A stretch of 64,000 nucleotides of DNA, from the NCBI RefSeq assembly GCF_026247885.1, contig NZ_CP110921.1, positions 124,001 through 188,000 of the forward strand, in the 5' to 3' direction. A program made the position numbers and the translations under genes. The notes under the pieces were generated by a model. The model saw only the letters and a list, made by a program, of their open reading frames with translations, was not told the origin of the DNA and ran no database searches. Source of the DNA: Methylococcus mesophilus. GTDB lineage: Bacteria > Pseudomonadota > Gammaproteobacteria > Methylococcales > Methylococcaceae. This document shows, one piece after another, positions 17,445-26,954 of this stretch. How positions within the stretch are numbered: position 1 is the first letter of the stretch; every line of letters starts with the position of its first letter.

Positions 17445-18470
17445 TCAGGCTGGCAGGCGGTAACCTCTTTCCCGAAAGAGCTTTAGACAAGCATCGACTG
17501 CCGCGGCGTCGTAGAGCGTATCCCGATGCCGCGCGATTTCTTCCAGCGCCGCCTCGATGCCCAGCGCCGCCCGATAGGGGCGGTGCGAGAGCATCGCTTC
17601 CACCACGTCCGCCACGGCCAGTATACGGGCTTCCAGCAGGATTTCTTCGCCTTGGAGTCCTTGCGGGTATCCGGTTCCATTCAGCCTCTCGTGGTGCTGC
17701 AGGACGGTTCGGGCGATGGGCCAGGGAAAGTCGATGGATTTGAGGATTTCGTAGCCGGTCTGGGGGTGTTCCTGGATGATGCTGTATTCGAGATCGCCCA
17801 ATTGGCCCGGTTTGCTGAGGATTTCGGCCGGGACGCGAATCTTGCCGATGTCGTGCACCGCGCAGGCCAGGTAGAGGCCTTCGACCTCGTCTTCCGGCCT
17901 TTGCAGTTCCCTGGCGATGGCGCTGGCGAGGTGGCCCACGCGCCGCTGGTGTCCGGCGGTGTAGGGGTCGCGCATCTCGATGGTGGCAGCGATCGCCGTG
18001 ATGGAATCCAGCAGGCTCGCCCGGAGCTTGGTCTCGCTTTCCCGGAGTTCGCGGGTGCGCTCTTCGACCAGCTCCGCCAGATGGTTGCGCAGGCGATCGA
18101 TTTCGAGATGGGTGCGCACCCGGGCCAGCAGTTCTTCCCGTTGATAAGGCTTGGTGACGAAGTCCACCGCGCCCAGCTCGAAGCCCTGCACCTTGTCGTC
18201 CGTTTCGGACAAGGCGCTGACGAAGATCACGGGTACGGTCCGGGTTTCGGGGTGGGCTTTGAGTCTGCGGCAGACTTCGAAGCCGTCCATCTCCGGCATG
18301 CGGATGTCCAGCAATATCAATTCCGGCGGGTTGCCGATGGCGGCATGCAAGGCCAGCTCGCCGTTGATGGCGGAGCGCACCTCGTAGCCTTCCGCTTTGA
18401 GGATGTCCGACAGCAATTTGAGGGAGGCCGGGGTGTCGTCCACGGCCAGGATATTGCCTTTGTCTGCCAT
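17445..18470 (-). CDS. Response regulator with HD-GYP phosphodiesterase domain
   Basis: A 341-residue two-domain protein. The N-terminal receiver has ILAVDDTPASLKLL, the phospho-acceptor Asp in LLLDIRMPEMDGF (about 54) and the Lys of FVTKPYQREEL. A short coiled coil (LVEERTRELRESE) links to an HD-GYP domain with AGHQRRVGHLA, VHDIGKIRVP and HHERLNGTGYP. HD-GYP proteins hydrolyse cyclic di-GMP. The usual DG of the GYP motif reads NG here; such variants exist and activity should not be assumed. It begins 10 bases after the hybrid kinase stop and is the likely output of the same operon. Confidence 0.88.
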   Translation of the reverse strand: MADKGNILAVDDTPASLKLLSDILKAEGYEVRSAINGELALHAAIGNPPELILLDIRMPEMDGFEVCRRLKAHPETRTVPVIFVSALSETDDKVQGFELGAVDFVTKPYQREELLARVRTHLEIDRLRNHLAELVEERTRELRESETKLRASLLDSITAIAATIEMRDPYTAGHQRRVGHLASAIARELQRPEDEVEGLYLACAVHDIGKIRVPAEILSKPGQLGDLEYSIIQEHPQTGYEILKSIDFPWPIARTVLQHHERLNGTGYPQGLQGEEILLEARILAVADVVEAMLSHRPYRAALGIEAALEEIARHRDTLYDAAAVDACLKLFRERGYRLPA

Positions 18471-18480
18471 GCTTATCCGG

Positions 18481-21411
18481 TCAATCGTGTGGTAAGGCTT
18501 TCAGAATAGCGGGGTAGTCGAAATTTTCGGCGAAGCGGGACAGCGTCTTGTGCAATTGGGGATCGAGCGCCGCCACCTTGCGGAGGGCGGCGTCGATGCG
18601 CTCGCTTTCCAAGCTGCTCAGGGCGCTCCGCAATTCCTGGCGTAAATCTTCGGGCAATCCGCTCAGCATCTCCGGCAGCAGCGTTTCGGCCGCTTTTTGC
18701 TCGGGGGCCTCATTGTAGCGGTATCGCACCCCCAGTTGCTTGGACAAACATTCGTAAATCTCGCCGGAGCGGTAGGGTTTGCGTACGAAGCCGTCCATGC
18801 CGGCGCCGCGCAGCTCTTCCTTCTGTTCTTTGAAAGCGGAGGCGGTCACCGCGACGATCTTGACGGTCTGGCCGCCGGGCAGCCGGCGAATGCGCCGGGT
18901 CGCTTCCACGCCGTCCATCACCGGCATGCGGCGATCCATCCAGATGAGATGCGGCTGCCAACTCTGGAACAGCTCGACGCCGCGTTGCCCGTTCTCCGCC
19001 ACTTTGACCGGAAAACCAATGGATTCCATCAGCTTGACCAAAAGCAACTGGTTGTCGGTCTGGTCTTCGACGATCAGGATGCGGTATTCCGGCTGTCCGG
19101 GCGCGAGCCCCGCGACATCCCGCTGTTCGACAGCCTCGGACGGCGGGAGGACATTCTGCCCGACTTCATGCAGCGGCAAATCGATCCGGAACAGCGAGCC
19201 TTTGCCCGGTGTGCTCTCCAGTTGAATGCTGCCTCCCATCAACTGCACGAATTGGCGGGCGATGGCCAGCCCCAGCCCCGCGCCTTCGTTGCCGCCGTCC
19301 TGCCGGTCCAATTGTACGAAGGGCTTGAATATGCGCTGCTGGTCCTCGGGTGTGATGCCAGGCCCCGAGTCCTCGACTTCGATCAGCAGCCGCGGGGCAT
19401 CGCCGCGCGTCGAGCTCAGCCGCACGGTGACGCCACCTTGACAGGTGAACTTGATGGCATTGCCAACCAGGTTGATCAATACCTGACGCAACCGCGCTTC
19501 GTCGCCGACGACGTAGCGGGGAAACTGCGAAGACTGCTCGGTCAGCAAAAGCAGCCCCTTCTCCTGTGCCCGCAGCTTCATCATGTCCATGGTGTCGCGC
19601 ATCAGCAGGCCCAAGTCGAACGGTGCATTTTCCAATTGCACCCGTCCGGCTTCGATCTTGGCCATGTCCAGCACGTCGTTGATCAGGGTCAGCAGGTGCT
19701 CGCCGCTGCGGTTGACGATGTCGAGGTACTGCCGCTGGCTTTCGGGCAGGGAGGGGTCTTTGCGCATCAAGCCGGAGAATCCGAGGATGGCGTTCAAGGG
19801 AGTGCGCAGCTCGTGGCTCATATTGGCCAGGAAGATGCTCTTGGCCCGGTTCGCCGCTTCGGCGGCATTGCGGGCCGCCAGCAGGTCCGCGGTGCGCTGG
19901 TCGACCAGTTCTTCCAGGTGATCCCGATACCGCGTCAGTTCGTCTTCTGCGCGTTTACGCTCGGTGATGTCGCGGGCTATGGTGGAAATGCCGGTGACCT
20001 TGCCGAAAGCGTCCCGGATGGGCGAAAGCGTGAGCGCGACGTGGATGCGGCTGCCGTCCTTGCGGATTCTTTCGGAATCGCGGCTGACGACCATTTCGCC
20101 GTTCCGGATTTTTTCCAGTAGCGCTTGAATCTCGGCATGGCGCGCGGGGTCCGCAAGCACCGTGATGGATTGGCCGACGATTTCTGCTGCGGTGTACCCG
20201 TAAATCTTCTCGGCCGCCTTGTTCCAGTGCGTGATGATGCCGTCCAGGGTCTTGCCGATGATCGCATCGTTGGAGGATTCGACGATTGCCGAAAGCTGCA
20301 TGCGCGTGGCATCCGCCCGTTTGCGCTCGGTGATGTCGCGGGCCGCCGCGAACACCCCTTGCACCGTGCCGGTGTCGTCGCGGTAGACGCTGGCGTTGTA
20401 CAGCACTTCCATGACGTGTCCGTCCTTGTGGCGGAGGCTCAAGGGGTAATCGGTCAGTAGTCCATTGAGGAAAACGCTCCGGTAGCCTTCACGCGCCCGC
20501 TCCGGTTCGGTGAAATAGTCTGAAAAATCCGTGCCTATCAATTCGGTACGGCTCAGGCCGGTGGCTGTTTCGGACGCTCGATTGACGTCGGTGATTTTCC
20601 CTTCCGGGCTGATGGTCACCAGCGGATCGAGGCACGCTTCGATCAGGCTGCGGGTATAGCGCGATGCGCTGTGCAGATCCTTTTCGTTTTGCGCCAGCGT
20701 ATCCAGCATCAGGTTGAGGCTGTCGGCCAGCTTGCTGAGCTCGTCTTTCCGGTTGGAAATGACGGCGCGCGTGCTGAAATTTCCCGCTTGCACGTCCTCC
20801 GCCACGCGCACCAACGCGCCGATACGGTAGCCCAGCCTGCTCGCAATGAGGAAGGCGGCGAGGAGAGACAGGCCGAAAGCAATGCACACGAAGACGATGC
20901 TGCTCGACACGATGCTGTGCAAATCGGCGGCGATGCTGTCCCGGCCTAAGCCGATTCTTGCCCAGCCGATAGGCCGTCCGTCGATCTCGATGGGCACGGC
21001 GACATCGACGAGGGTTTTCGTGTCTCTCAACACCCGGCTCGTCGGTGGCGCTTGGAGGAGAGTGAGGCTGGTGGCGTCGGAAAGGAACAGCCCCGTTTTC
21101 GAGGCATCGCTGTGGGCGAGCACCTGACCCGAAGGGGAGATGACCATGGCATAACGCAACTCGGGATAGCTTTGGAAGGAATGCACGACTTCCTGCAGTC
21201 CCGCCAGATCGTAGGCCAGAACCCAGGAGCGGGAGCTGACCGCGAGAGATCGCGCCAACCCTTGGGCTGAGTCTTCGCTTTCATGGTACAGGTAGGCGCT
21301 TTCGGTATTCACCATATGGCCAGCAAAGGGCACGACGAGAAAAAAGAAGCCGCCTGTGAAGGTCAGGATAATCTGTCGTTTGAACGATCTCCGGCTGAAA
21401 AATCTCTTCAT
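18481..21411 (-). CDS. Hybrid sensor histidine kinase (HAMP-PAS-PAS-HisKA-REC)
   Basis: A 976-residue inner-membrane kinase. In order: TM1 (IILTFTGGFFFLVVPFAGHM), a periplasmic sensor of about 145 residues, TM2 (SIVFVCIAFGLSLLAAFLIA), HAMP, two PAS domains (LIEACLDPLVTISPEGKI; AIVESSNDAIIGKTLDGII), HisKA with the phospho-His in FLANMSHELRTPLN (about 531), HATPase with GLGLAIARQFVQLMGG, and a receiver with Asp in HLIWMDRRMPVMDG (about 825). A helical C-terminal tail of about 90 residues follows and lacks an obvious Hpt His. The start at 21411 overlaps the stop of the upstream lipoprotein gene by 4 bases. It probably senses through that lipoprotein and signals to the HD-GYP regulator. Confidence 0.9.
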   Translation of the reverse strand: MKRFFSRRSFKRQIILTFTGGFFFLVVPFAGHMVNTESAYLYHESEDSAQGLARSLAVSSRSWVLAYDLAGLQEVVHSFQSYPELRYAMVISPSGQVLAHSDASKTGLFLSDATSLTLLQAPPTSRVLRDTKTLVDVAVPIEIDGRPIGWARIGLGRDSIAADLHSIVSSSIVFVCIAFGLSLLAAFLIASRLGYRIGALVRVAEDVQAGNFSTRAVISNRKDELSKLADSLNLMLDTLAQNEKDLHSASRYTRSLIEACLDPLVTISPEGKITDVNRASETATGLSRTELIGTDFSDYFTEPERAREGYRSVFLNGLLTDYPLSLRHKDGHVMEVLYNASVYRDDTGTVQGVFAAARDITERKRADATRMQLSAIVESSNDAIIGKTLDGIITHWNKAAEKIYGYTAAEIVGQSITVLADPARHAEIQALLEKIRNGEMVVSRDSERIRKDGSRIHVALTLSPIRDAFGKVTGISTIARDITERKRAEDELTRYRDHLEELVDQRTADLLAARNAAEAANRAKSIFLANMSHELRTPLNAILGFSGLMRKDPSLPESQRQYLDIVNRSGEHLLTLINDVLDMAKIEAGRVQLENAPFDLGLLMRDTMDMMKLRAQEKGLLLLTEQSSQFPRYVVGDEARLRQVLINLVGNAIKFTCQGGVTVRLSSTRGDAPRLLIEVEDSGPGITPEDQQRIFKPFVQLDRQDGGNEGAGLGLAIARQFVQLMGGSIQLESTPGKGSLFRIDLPLHEVGQNVLPPSEAVEQRDVAGLAPGQPEYRILIVEDQTDNQLLLVKLMESIGFPVKVAENGQRGVELFQSWQPHLIWMDRRMPVMDGVEATRRIRRLPGGQTVKIVAVTASAFKEQKEELRGAGMDGFVRKPYRSGEIYECLSKQLGVRYRYNEAPEQKAAETLLPEMLSGLPEDLRQELRSALSSLESERIDAALRKVAALDPQLHKTLSRFAENFDYPAILKALPHD

Positions 21412-22316
21412 TTCTGCGGTTCGTCCAAGGGATACACGGTCCGGCCAAACCGGCGCAGAAAATCCTCGACGACGAGGTAACGCCGGTCGTCGGCCAATTC
21501 GAAGCGGGAGAGCGGTATGCGCGCCAATAGGGCTTTGCCTTCCTCCGTCGTGTGCAAGGTGTCTAGCAGGCGCGCTACCTCGCGGACAATCTGCGCGGGG
21601 GTGTCGTCCCTGGCGACCACGCCGTTGTTGATGAGCGGCTTGGTTTCCCACTTCAGTTCCAGCTCGCGCGCCCGGTCGGGGTACTCTTTCTGGAACATCT
21701 CCCAGGGTAGCGGCCAGGTCGCGCCGGCCGCTACTTTGCCGAAATAGACGTTCATGATCGAGGACTCCTGCGAACCGACATACAGGTTCTCGATATCGCG
21801 ATTCACGTCCACCCCGTGGGTATGGAGAAAATATTGCGGCATCAGGGTCGCGGCCAATGCCGTACGGGCCGGATAGGCGACCTTTTTGCCTTTGAGGTCC
21901 GTGACTTTCTCGATGCCGCTGTCGCGCCGGACCAGGATGATGCCGGTGAATTTCGAGTCTTCGCCCATTTTGGCGATGACGTGATAGCCGTATTTCAGCG
22001 AATTCAGTGTCTGGTAAGGATTGGGTAGAGCGAAATCGTATTGCCGCGAGTATAGCTTCTTGTCGAATTCGTCGTAATTGCGCGAGGCTTCCAGGCGGAA
22101 TGTGGCGGCTGGAATATTCCGGTTGAGATAATCGACCAGTGGGGCATATATCTCGAACAAACGTACCGGATTATGCAGCGGATGGATGGCGAACACATAG
22201 GTCTTGCGGATTGCCGGCGCCTTCGCGGTGAACTCGGGTGCGGTCGTTTTGCCGTCCTCTTTTGGGCCGCAAGCCGCTAGCGCCAATGCGGCGAATAGCA
22301 TCCAAAGCGTTTTCAC
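21408..22316 (-). CDS. PhnD/phosphonate-type substrate-binding lipoprotein
   Basis: A 302-residue periplasmic binding protein of the PhnD / phosphate-phosphonate-binding type (type II fold). A short lipoprotein signal peptide (TLWMLFAALALAAC) gives a lipidated Cys. Family parts are FAIHPLHNPVRLFEIYAPL, YDFALPNPYQTL, GIILVRRDSGI, DLKGKKVAYPARTA and VGSQESSIMNVYFGKVAAG. I chose GTG at 22316 because it puts the signal peptide at the N-terminus; ATG at 22349 would add 11 residues. No ABC permease or ATPase is nearby. Its stop overlaps the hybrid kinase start, so it more likely serves as the kinase's ligand-binding partner than as a transporter component. Confidence 0.83.
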   Translation of the reverse strand: MKTLWMLFAALALAACGPKEDGKTTAPEFTAKAPAIRKTYVFAIHPLHNPVRLFEIYAPLVDYLNRNIPAATFRLEASRNYDEFDKKLYSRQYDFALPNPYQTLNSLKYGYHVIAKMGEDSKFTGIILVRRDSGIEKVTDLKGKKVAYPARTALAATLMPQYFLHTHGVDVNRDIENLYVGSQESSIMNVYFGKVAAGATWPLPWEMFQKEYPDRARELELKWETKPLINNGVVARDDTPAQIVREVARLLDTLHTTEEGKALLARIPLSRFELADDRRYLVVEDFLRRFGRTVYPLDEPQK

Positions 22317-22443
22317 GTTCCGTGGAACTCCCCATCGTTGCTGCTCCATGCTGCTTCATCGAATAGCCTCGACAAGGTCATCGTAATATCGGTGCGCGCA
22401 TGCCTTGATCCTCGACTGGGTGCTCGCCGGAGGCGCTCGGCGT

Positions 22444-24780
22444 TTAGTTCCGGTTCGGGATGATCTCGATTTGCAGGGGACGGGGAGTATCGACATGGAC
22501 GTCGCGCTGCGGGAACGCCAGCGCGATGCCGTCCTCGGCGAAGCGTTTTTCGATCATGAAGCGGAGGTCGCTGGCGATCTGGTAGGCGCTCATGGAGGGG
22601 TGCATCTCCAGCCAGTAATAGAGCCCGAACACCAGCGAGTTTTCGCCGAAATCCTCGAACCAGACGAACGGTGCCGGATCGCCGAGAATCAGGCCGTGGC
22701 GGCCGGCGCATTCCAGCAGGATGTCGGAAACCCGGTGCGATGGCGAGCCGTAGGCGACGCCGACCTTGACCGAGCGCCTCAGCTTGGGCGTGGTGTAGGT
22801 CCAGTTGGTGACCTTGTTTTCGAGAAAGGTCGCATTGGGGAGCATCGTCTCCACCCCGTCGAAGCCGCGCACCGTGGACGAGCGGACGTCGACGTCGGTT
22901 ACCGTGCCGACGATGCCGTCCACTTCCACGATGTCGCCGACCTTGATCTTGCGTTCGAACAGGATCAGGGCGCCGCTGATGAAATTTTTCAGCAGGGTCT
23001 GGGTGCCGAAGCCCACGCCGATGGCGAGGGCGCCGCCGAGGAAGGCGAAGGCGGTGAGCGGGATGCTCATGAAATCGAGCACGACCAGGAGCAGCACCAC
23101 GATGAAGGCAGCGCGCAGCCAACGGCGGAACAGATTGGCCTGGGGGGCGTCCATGCCGCCGCGGGTGATCAGGACATGCTGGAACCGCTGGGTGAACACG
23201 CCGGACAGCCAGTAGCCGAGCAGGAACAGCAGCACCGCACCGACACTCTTGCCGAAAGTTACACTGCGACTGATGGCGACGGCCTTGCCTTCGATTTCAA
23301 TGCTGTCGTCGACGGCGAACAGTTCGAATTGCCAGACCGATTTGCCGATACCGACGGCTGCGGCGATAAACTCGCCCAACCGCTGTTTGAAGCCGAGCAG
23401 GCTGAGCTGAACCTTGTGTTCGTCCCGCCAGCGCCGTAGCGTGCGCTCGGTACGATCCACGAAGAGCCGCACCTTTTGGACGGCTTCCTGGCGGGCGCGG
23501 TAGGCTTCGGCCGCCGATTGTTCGTAGTCCCGGACCTGGTCGGTACTGCCTTGCAGCTTGTCCAGCCGCGCCGCCTGGCCGCGTTCTTCCGCATACGCCA
23601 GATCGGATTCGCCGTCGAGGTAGGCCAATACGGGCTGCAGCCGTTCGATGCTCTGGCCGACGAGGTCGAGTGCCTGGCGCCGGGCTTCGGGGTCGGAGTT
23701 GGTCACCAGAACGTAGCGTTGCTTCCAGAGATCGGAAAGATACCGGCTGATCGCCCCCCTCGTGTTCACGGCGTAGCTGCGGAACCGGAAAGTCTGCAGC
23801 CAGGCGTCGGCGGCTCTCAGGCGCGCAATGAGCGCATCGATCTCCGGCGCCGGTGTGGCGGCATCGGATTTGGCCTGCTGCAGGGCTCGCGCGGCTGCAT
23901 CGCGCTCCCGGCTCCAGTGTTCGTGATCGGACAGGATGCTTTGCTGTTCCCGCTCCAGGGGCTGCTGAGACTGCCGCAGGCGCTCGAGTACGTCCTCCAG
24001 GTCCCGGGGCGTGAACGAGCCATGGTCCCTGGCCTTGGCGATCTGCCTCTGGAGCAGCGCGGCTTCCGACCTCGAAGCTTCAAGGCGGGTCTTGGCCAGG
24101 ATGAATTCGAGCCCGCTCCAGGCCAACCGGTTGTCCATCACGCGTTGACGCAGTTGGGCCAAGGCTTGGTTCGATTTCGCCTTGGCTCCGTCCTCCGGAG
24201 TTTTGGCCTTCTCCACGGCTTCGGCGGCCAGTCTCACTGCGGCCTTTTCCTGCCTGGCGTCTGCCTCGAACCGGACGGCGTCGCGCTGGAGCTGGACCTG
24301 GGCGGATTCGAACGCCGCAATCTTGGTCCGGGCGGCGTCGAGCGCATCCTGAAGATCGTCCAGCATCAGCACCGAATAGGGCGGCGGCTGGTCGAAACCC
24401 GACCAGGCCGCTTCCTTGGCCTTGGCCTCATCGCGGGTCCGGCTCGCCGCCTCCTGTTCCGACAAGGTCTCCAATTCGGCTTGATAGACGTAGACCAGGA
24501 GATCGGCCTGGCGGCGGGCCAGCGCCTGGTCCTCTGGCGTAAATTCCGGCGCGCTTTCCTCGCTCGCCAGTCTGTCCCGCAAGGCGGTGGCGTCTTCCAG
24601 TTTTCGCCGGATTTCCGGACGCAGTTCCGCAGGGGCCGGCATCGCGGCCGGGGCAGGGGAAGCTTCCGCCTGGGCATTGCCGCCCGGCACCGCGGGAACC
24701 TGGCCGGATGCGCCGGGCGTGGCCAGAGCGAGCAGCGCCAACAGCGCGCCCATACGGCCGCGCACGCTCAGTGTTGCCAT
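22444..24780 (-). CDS. Large MscS-family mechanosensitive channel
   Basis: A 778-residue protein: signal peptide (GALLALLALATPGASG), a long periplasmic coiled-coil region of about 450 residues rich in Ala/Glu/Arg, then membrane helices (SVGAVLLFLLGYWLSGVF; AFIVVLLLVVLDFMSI) and the MscS pore and beta domain with ALAIGVGFGTQTLLKNFISG and EVDGIVGTVTDVDVRSSTV. The pore helix GFGTQTLLKNFISG is canonical. Such large members resemble MscK/MscM-type channels that open under osmotic downshift. The start at 24780 shares one base with the stop of the upstream PspC gene, so they are coupled; ATG at 24792 is an alternative. Confidence 0.88.
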   Translation of the reverse strand: MATLSVRGRMGALLALLALATPGASGQVPAVPGGNAQAEASPAPAAMPAPAELRPEIRRKLEDATALRDRLASEESAPEFTPEDQALARRQADLLVYVYQAELETLSEQEAASRTRDEAKAKEAAWSGFDQPPPYSVLMLDDLQDALDAARTKIAAFESAQVQLQRDAVRFEADARQEKAAVRLAAEAVEKAKTPEDGAKAKSNQALAQLRQRVMDNRLAWSGLEFILAKTRLEASRSEAALLQRQIAKARDHGSFTPRDLEDVLERLRQSQQPLEREQQSILSDHEHWSRERDAAARALQQAKSDAATPAPEIDALIARLRAADAWLQTFRFRSYAVNTRGAISRYLSDLWKQRYVLVTNSDPEARRQALDLVGQSIERLQPVLAYLDGESDLAYAEERGQAARLDKLQGSTDQVRDYEQSAAEAYRARQEAVQKVRLFVDRTERTLRRWRDEHKVQLSLLGFKQRLGEFIAAAVGIGKSVWQFELFAVDDSIEIEGKAVAISRSVTFGKSVGAVLLFLLGYWLSGVFTQRFQHVLITRGGMDAPQANLFRRWLRAAFIVVLLLVVLDFMSIPLTAFAFLGGALAIGVGFGTQTLLKNFISGALILFERKIKVGDIVEVDGIVGTVTDVDVRSSTVRGFDGVETMLPNATFLENKVTNWTYTTPKLRRSVKVGVAYGSPSHRVSDILLECAGRHGLILGDPAPFVWFEDFGENSLVFGLYYWLEMHPSMSAYQIASDLRFMIEKRFAEDGIALAFPQRDVHVDTPRPLQIEIIPNRN

Positions 24781-25832
24781 CAGGAACCCCATCCGGTCTG
24801 CCAGCGGTCAAATTTGTCTTTCAGGAACCGGGCATGCACCGCGATGGCCTGGGCGTCGTCCCGGTACAGGCTGTTCAGCATCTGGCGCAGGGACTGGTCC
24901 AGCACGTCGAGCTGTTCATGTAGCACCGCCTGAGCCGTCTTGCCGTGCAGCAGTGGTTCGGTGCGGGCCAGGTCGGCGGGCAGCGCGAGATAGTGCTCCA
25001 CCGCGTCCGGCAGATATTCCAGGGCGATGCGGCGGACGTCGTAGAGCATGGGGTCGGCCTCATGGGCCGTGCGCAGGAGCCGGTCCAGAGCCGCGAGCAG
25101 CGACTCGCCGATGCTGGCGATCCGGGCTTCCGCCTCGGGGTCGAGGCGTCCGGCGATGCGGTTTTGGAGGTTTTCCAGCCGCACCCGTACCGTCGCCGCC
25201 GGGTCTTCGTCGAACTGTTCGCGAAGCTGGTCCAGATTGCCGGCGGTGCGGGCGAAACGCTCGCTGAATGTTTCGAACGCGATCTGCCGAAGGCTCTGTT
25301 CCAGCGTGTCGAGTTCGGCGACGAGTTGCTGTTCGGGCGTCCTGCCGTCGTCGAGCCGGTGACTGGCGGCGTAGTGCTCGGGAAGTTCCAGATAATGGTT
25401 CAGCAGCGCGGGCAGTTCTTCCAGTGCCGCCTTGCGCACCGCCAGCAAGGTCGGCGACTGCTGCGAGCGGGGAAGATCAAGCTGTGGAAGCAGTGACTGC
25501 ACCAAAGCCTCGGTCTCCGAAAGCCTGGCTTGCAGCGCCGGCAGCCTCGCCCGCGCGCGGGCGCCGTCGAACCGCCGGGCCAGACCCCGCGCCTTTCTCC
25601 GCAGTCCCCAGGACAAACCCGCTCCCCGCGCCGGCAGCACCAGCCAGAGCACCAGGTAGAGCCAGAACGTAAAGCTGAAGCTGAAGAAGATCGAGACCAG
25701 GAAGATCAGGCGGACCAGCGACACGTCCAGCCCGAAATAGCGTGCGATCCCCGCACACACACCGCCGATGCGGCGGCGGTCGGGATCGCGTTCGAGGCGG
25801 GAGGGACGGGGGAGGGCAGAAGGGGGTTGCAT
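24780..25832 (-). CDS. PspC-domain protein with helical C-terminal region
   Basis: A 350-residue protein. The N-terminal 60 residues are a PspC domain: RIGGVCAGIARYFGLDVSLV then one membrane helix (LIFLVSIFFSFSFTFWLYLV). The remaining 270 residues are soluble and helical, with two similar units around ALEELPALLNHYLELPEHYA and ALEYLPDAVEHYLALPADLA, each followed by a Gln/Leu-rich helix, suggesting an internal duplication. PspC in enterobacteria responds to envelope stress; no pspA or pspB is present. Starts at 25832, 25841 or 25850 are all possible and none has a strong ribosome site. It is coupled to the MscS-type channel, so a shared envelope-stress role is a reasonable inference. Confidence 0.75.
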   Translation of the reverse strand: MQPPSALPRPSRLERDPDRRRIGGVCAGIARYFGLDVSLVRLIFLVSIFFSFSFTFWLYLVLWLVLPARGAGLSWGLRRKARGLARRFDGARARARLPALQARLSETEALVQSLLPQLDLPRSQQSPTLLAVRKAALEELPALLNHYLELPEHYAASHRLDDGRTPEQQLVAELDTLEQSLRQIAFETFSERFARTAGNLDQLREQFDEDPAATVRVRLENLQNRIAGRLDPEAEARIASIGESLLAALDRLLRTAHEADPMLYDVRRIALEYLPDAVEHYLALPADLARTEPLLHGKTAQAVLHEQLDVLDQSLRQMLNSLYRDDAQAIAVHARFLKDKFDRWQTGWGS

Positions 25833-25944
25833 GGATCGCATCGAAACCATTGGGCGGCCGTAAACCGGGCAAGCATAGCGCAACTCGGCCCGTGCCTGCT
25901 CCCTCCAGTCCGGGATGCGTTCCCCGAAATCCGGGGGTACCCGG

Positions 25945-26949
25945 TCAGAGGGCGAGTATTCCCAGCAAATGGGAAAAATCGTCCCGGAATCGCGCATCGG
26001 ATTCCCGCGCTGTCTGCGCCTCACGGCAGGCGAGCAGCACCGCCGCGGCGTCTCTGCCTCCGAACCTGCGGCCAACTTCCTCGAGGCCATGATCGGTAAG
26101 CTCCAGGCACAAAGCCATGGCAAGCTGGAGCGGAAGGGCATGTTGGTTCGACAGTAGATCGCCGGGAGCGATGCCGAAATGGTCCGCCACCGCTGCCTGG
26201 ACGCGTTCGACGGTGATCATCCGTTCCGGCAAGGCGATGACGTGACGCAGTTCCCAGGCCGCGGTTTCGAGCGTGATGGGCTGCCGGGCGCATGCCGCCA
26301 GCCGAAGCAGCGCCCTTTCCAGCTCGGCCAGATCCGTACGGATGCGCCTGCCGAGGAAAAACGCCACCTCCGGAGGCAAGTCGATCCCCCATGTCCGCGC
26401 CTTTTGCATGAGGACCGCGGCGCGGGTCTCCAGGTCCGGCGGTTCGATGGACACGGACAGTCCCAGGTTCAATCGCGTCTTGAGATCGCCGGCCACCCCC
26501 GTCATGTCGTAGGGAGAACGGTCGCCCGCCAGCACGATCGACCGGAGGCTTTCGAGCAGCGCATCGAATAGCCAGACCAGTTCAGCCTGGGCGCGAACCT
26601 TCCCCGCCAAGCGCTGAACGTCGTCGAACAGCAGGAGGTCGGCACTTTCGTAGCGGCTTCTGAAGCCGGCGACAGCCCCTTCCTGCAGAGCGGCGGCCAG
26701 GTCCGCCTCGAAGCCGTCCCCGGTCTGATAGACGATACGGGCCTCGGGATTCAGGCGTAGCCTTTCGTTGCCGATGGCCTGGAGCAGATGTGTCTTGCCC
26801 AGGCCGGCCGCGCCCCAGATGACCAGAGGGACAGACGCCGGTCCCAGGTTCCGGGCGACCCGCAGCGCTGCCGTTCCGGCCTTGTTGTTCGATCGCGCCT
26901 CGATGAAATTGGAAAACTGGAAAGACGGGTTCGGAGTCTCGGGACGCAT
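25945..26949 (-). CDS. DnaA paralogue with altered DNA-binding and sensor residues
   Basis: A 334-residue AAA+ protein collinear with DnaA domains III and IV, lacking domains I and II. Present: NPSFQFSNFIEARSNN, Walker A GAAGLGKTHLLQAIGN (about 46), Walker B LLLFDDVQRLAGK (about 107), the LKTRLNLGLSVSIEPPDLETR segment in two parts (LKTRLNLG, SIEPPDLETRAAVL), and a helix-turn-helix domain IV. Altered: the DnaA VRELEGAL sensor-2 Arg is Ala (LAELERAL), and the DnaA signature GGRDHTTV reads GGRDAAAV, losing DnaA-box contacts. It is larger than Hda, which lacks domain IV. The start at 26949 avoids overlap with the upstream gene; ATG at 26979 is an alternative. It is probably a regulator, not the initiator. 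Confidence 0.8.
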   Translation of the reverse strand: MRPETPNPSFQFSNFIEARSNNKAGTAALRVARNLGPASVPLVIWGAAGLGKTHLLQAIGNERLRLNPEARIVYQTGDGFEADLAAALQEGAVAGFRSRYESADLLLFDDVQRLAGKVRAQAELVWLFDALLESLRSIVLAGDRSPYDMTGVAGDLKTRLNLGLSVSIEPPDLETRAAVLMQKARTWGIDLPPEVAFFLGRRIRTDLAELERALLRLAACARQPITLETAAWELRHVIALPERMITVERVQAAVADHFGIAPGDLLSNQHALPLQLAMALCLELTDHGLEEVGRRFGGRDAAAVLLACREAQTARESDARFRDDFSHLLGILAL

Positions 26950-26954
26950 CGCGG

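Noticed and set aside
17425-17445. Terminator between telA and the response regulator
   Set aside because: A 6-bp CGGAGC/GCTCCG hairpin is present but no T-run follows.
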